Assembly (NCBI GenBank): GCA_017415775.1
Contig: JAFQFC010000074.1
Span: forward strand, 1 to 44,185
Source: Oscillospiraceae bacterium
GTDB lineage: Bacteria; Bacillota; Clostridia; Oscillospirales; Oscillospiraceae
DNA length: 44,185 nucleotides
Reading direction: 5' to 3'
Part shown: positions 42,088-44,185 of the stretch, piece by piece
Layout of the letters: the number at the start of each line of letters is the position of its first letter
How positions within the stretch are numbered: the first letter of the stretch is position 1
Notes under the pieces: model-generated
What the model was told of the DNA's origin: nothing
Database searches by the model: none
The model's input: only the letters and a program-made list of their open reading frames with translations
Program-made: the position numbers and the translations under genes

Positions 42088-42923
42088 TGATGCAGAAAAA
42101 CAACACCTTTGCCCGGATCTTCAATATCCTGGTCTACGTCTTTTTGTACCTGCCCATCGTGGTACTCATCATCTTCTCCTTCAACGACTCCAAGAGCCGT
42201 ACCGTCTGGTCCGGTTTCTCCCTCCATTGGTATCAGGAGCTGCTGCAGGACGAAGAGATTCTGGCGGCTTTCAGCACCACCATTACGGTGTCTGTCATCG
42301 CCGCCGTGGTGGCTACGGTGCTGGGTACGGCGGCAGCCATCGGCTTCCATAATATGAAGCGCCGTCCCCGCAACCTGTTTTTGACCATCAACAATATCCC
42401 CATGACCAACGCCGATATCATCACCGGCGTGAGTCTCATGCTGCTGTTCGTGGCAGCCGGCAACATTCTGGGCTTCTCTCTGGGCTTCGGTACGCTGCTG
42501 GTGGCCCACATCACTTTCAACGTTCCCTACGTGGTGCTGGCTGTCATGCCTAAGCTGCGCCAGCTCAACCCCAATCTGGGCGAGGCGGCCATGGACCTGG
42601 GCGCTACCCCCTGGCAGGCCTTCTGGAAGGTGCTGATGCCGGAGCTGCGTCCCGGCATCCTCAACGGTATGCTGATCGCCTTCACCATGTCCATCGACGA
42701 CTTCGTCATCTCCTACTTCACCGCAGGCAGCGAAGTCTCCACCCTGGCCATGCAGATCTATGCCATGACCCGTAAGCGCATCAGCCCCGAGGTCAACGCA
42801 TTGTCCACCATCCTCTTTGTGGTGGTGCTGACGCTGCTGGTCATCGTCAACGTGCGTCAGGTGCGGCAGGAGCAGCTCAATGAGAAGCGCGCCCGCGCCC
42901 TGCGGAAGGGAGGCAACGGATGA
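42087..42923 (+). CDS. potC: Spermidine/putrescine ABC importer, permease subunit C
   Basis: The second permease, 278 residues and six spans. The EAA loop is GEAAMDLGATPWQAFWKVLM (about 168-187). The family segment DDFVISYFTAGSEVSTLAMQ and a loop after the first span (FNDSKSRTVWSGFSLHWY) place it with PotC/YdcV proteins. ATG 42087 begins at the last base of the potB stop (TAATG). A second ATG follows at 42090. It overlaps potD by four bases (ATGA). Confidence 0.94.
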   Translation: MMQKNNTFARIFNILVYVFLYLPIVVLIIFSFNDSKSRTVWSGFSLHWYQELLQDEEILAAFSTTITVSVIAAVVATVLGTAAAIGFHNMKRRPRNLFLTINNIPMTNADIITGVSLMLLFVAAGNILGFSLGFGTLLVAHITFNVPYVVLAVMPKLRQLNPNLGEAAMDLGATPWQAFWKVLMPELRPGILNGMLIAFTMSIDDFVISYFTAGSEVSTLAMQIYAMTRKRISPEVNALSTILFVVVLTLLVIVNVRQVRQEQLNEKRARALRKGGNG

Positions 42924-43990
42924 AAAAGTTTGTCTCCGTGCTGCTGTGCAGCCTGATGATCCTCTCCTGCCTGAGCCTTTCCGGTTGCGGCAGCGAGCAG
43001 GGCAACGTGGTCAATGTCTATAACTGGGGCGAGTATATTGACGAGTCCATCTTTGAGGACTTCGAGGCCGAGACCGGCATCACCGTCAATTACAACACCT
43101 TCTCCAGCAACGAGATGCTCTATTCCAGCATCAAGGGCGGCGGCAGCCAGTACGATGTGATCATTCCTTCGGACTATATGATCGCCCGCATGATCGACGA
43201 AGACCTGCTGCTGGAGTTGGACTTCTCCCAGATCCCCAACATGGTCAATCTGGACCCTCAGTACCTGTACCGTGAGTTTGACCCCCAGCAGAAGTACAGC
43301 GTGCCCTATATGTGGGGCACCACCGGCATCATCTATAATACCAAGATGGTGGATAAAGCGCCTACCAGCTGGATGGACCTCTTCACCACCGAGATGCGCA
43401 GCAATGTGCTGATCTTCGATAACCCCCGTGACTGCATCGGCGTAGCCCTGAAGGCGCTGGGTTACTCCTTCAACACCACCGACAAGGACGAGATCCGGGA
43501 AGCGGCGGAACTGCTGATGGAGCAGAAGAGCAAGGGCATCGTGCAGGCCTACGTCATGGACCAGATCTTCGACAAGATGATCAACAACGAGGCCGCCATC
43601 GGCACGTACTACGCCGGTGACTATGTCATCATGGCCGAGGAGAACCCCGATCTGGCCTTCTGCATGCCCTCCGAGGGTGCCAACCTGTTCGTGGACTCCA
43701 TGTGCGTCCCTGCCTGCTGCGAGAACTACGATAACGCCATGGCCTTCATCAACTTCATGTGCCGTGACGATATCGTGCTGCGCAACTGTGACGCTGTGGG
43801 TTATTCCACTCCCTCCGCCACGGCCCACGCCATCATGGACGAGGAGATGGCCCAAGACCCCATCATCTATCCCGGCGAGGATGTGCTGAGTAAGTGCGAA
43901 TCCTTCGGCGGTCTGCCCAGCGATGTGCTGAGCTTCTACGATCACGAGTGGATCCGTGTCTGCCTTGCCAAGGTGAAATTCCGCAGCTGA
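42920..43990 (+). CDS. potD: Polyamine-binding lipoprotein (solute-binding subunit)
   Basis: The extracellular receptor of the importer, 356 residues. A lipoprotein signal peptide ends in L20-S21-G22-C23, so the mature protein is anchored at C23. The mature part starts VVNVYNWGEYIDESIFEDFE, the PotD/PotF start that binds spermidine or putrescine, and shows VIIPSDYMIARM, VPYMWGTTGIIYN and YYAGDYVIM. Acidic and aromatic residues expected in the polyamine site are present (YNWGEY, IPSDY). ATG 42920 overlaps the potC stop and has AGGGAGG ahead. Specificity between spermidine and putrescine cannot be told. It is the last gene of the operon. Confidence 0.95.
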   Translation: MKKFVSVLLCSLMILSCLSLSGCGSEQGNVVNVYNWGEYIDESIFEDFEAETGITVNYNTFSSNEMLYSSIKGGGSQYDVIIPSDYMIARMIDEDLLLELDFSQIPNMVNLDPQYLYREFDPQQKYSVPYMWGTTGIIYNTKMVDKAPTSWMDLFTTEMRSNVLIFDNPRDCIGVALKALGYSFNTTDKDEIREAAELLMEQKSKGIVQAYVMDQIFDKMINNEAAIGTYYAGDYVIMAEENPDLAFCMPSEGANLFVDSMCVPACCENYDNAMAFINFMCRDDIVLRNCDAVGYSTPSATAHAIMDEEMAQDPIIYPGEDVLSKCESFGGLPSDVLSFYDHEWIRVCLAKVKFRS

Positions 43991-44019
43991 TTTTCAAACC
44001 AAACAAAAGACGGGCTATA

Positions 44020-44051
44020 GGGTCTTGTGAAAAGGGATTTTCAAAAGACCC
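44020..44051 (+). other. Long hairpin after the pot operon (no T tract)
   Basis: GGGTCTTGTGAAAA (44020-44033) pairs with TTTTCAAAAGACCC (44038-44051) with one mismatch and a GGGA loop. AGTGAAATTTT follows rather than a clear T run, so it may end the pot message inefficiently or stabilise its 3' end. Confidence 0.6.
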
Positions 44052-44059
44052 AGTGAAAT

Positions 44060-44159
44060 TTTCCCTGACGGGAAAGTGATATATTTCCTGACGGAAATGT
44101 GATATATTGCTGCGCAATGTGATATATGCCTGCGGCATATGGCGGTATCCCTCCGGGAT
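44060..44159 (+). repeat. Array of five iterated hairpins with conserved GTGATATA spacers
   Basis: Five short palindromes occur in a row: TTTCCC-TGAC-GGGAAA (44060-44075), ATTTCC-TGAC-GGAAAT (44083-44098), ATTGC-TGC-GCAAT (44106-44118), TATGCC-TGC-GGCATA (44125-44139) and ATCCC-TCC-GGGAT (44147-44159). The spacer GTGATATA recurs after hairpins 1 to 3. The stems differ in sequence but remain paired, and the loops are TGAC or TGC/TCC. It ends just before an AT-rich stretch with AAGGAC that may precede the next gene, outside the window. Confidence 0.9.
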
Positions 44160-44185
44160 GATTTAAAAATATAAGGACGGCATCT

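Noticed and set aside
43863-44138. A 91-codon minus-strand frame over the hairpin array and potD end
   Set aside because: Its sequence is a direct reading of the repeated palindromes and the potD antisense; no start signal.
44060-44159. CRISPR array
   Set aside because: The constant element is only 8 bases, the units are 22-24 bases, and the variable parts are themselves palindromes. No cas genes are present.

Overview
The window looks like chromosomal DNA of a butyrate-forming Clostridia bacterium, most likely Oscillospiraceae (Flavonifractor/Intestinimonas/Oscillibacter-like). The evidence is the crt-hbd-bcd-etfB-etfA butyrate operon, a Gram-positive-type PolC, a T-box leader on alaS, rpmF with a DUF177 gene, a der-plsY cluster, many T-tailed palindromic terminators and a GC content that appears close to 60%. 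The family assignment is inference; no rRNA is present.

Layout. 1-4245: end of the butyryl-CoA operon, closed by a strong terminator. 4246-4500: a gene-free stretch packed with hairpins. 4517-7928: a nitroreductase/UPF0340 pair divergent from a MocR regulator, followed by a GreA-family gene. 8000-11711: an XRE membrane regulator, DegV, a HAD hydrolase, a 3-methyladenine glycosylase and dTMP kinase. 11757-14963: a 54-residue Cys-rich membrane peptide, mltG, a U32 protein and a GNAT acetyltransferase. 15055-19410: T-box, alaS, a HIT protein and a LysO-type exporter. 19521-21368: a DUF2974 hydrolase and an RluA-like synthase.

21557-32350 is the conserved block pyrH-frr-uppS-cdsA-dxr-rseP-ispG-polC-PPTase. 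It links UMP phosphorylation, ribosome recycling, MEP isoprenoid synthesis, undecaprenyl and phospholipid precursors, intramembrane proteolysis and DNA replication, with short or overlapping junctions. 32385-38840, on the minus strand, holds EamA, plsY, der, DUF512 radical SAM, rpmF and DUF177. 38974-43990 holds an RluD-type synthase and a complete potABCD polyamine importer.

The most unusual feature is an island of about 1.26 kb (35332-36594) between DUF512 and der, genes that usually adjoin. It carries a ribbon-helix-helix protein and a small HNH endonuclease in the opposite orientation, GC-rich inverted repeats and a CA-rich tandem repeat. It is bounded by an exact 39-bp direct repeat that contains the ribosome binding site and first four codons of der. 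It looks like an HNH-bearing mobile island that restores the start of an essential gene at its insertion point. Two other signals stand out: an array of five hairpins at the right edge whose stems differ but stay self-complementary, and an AT-rich patch inside polC over its predicted OB-fold region.
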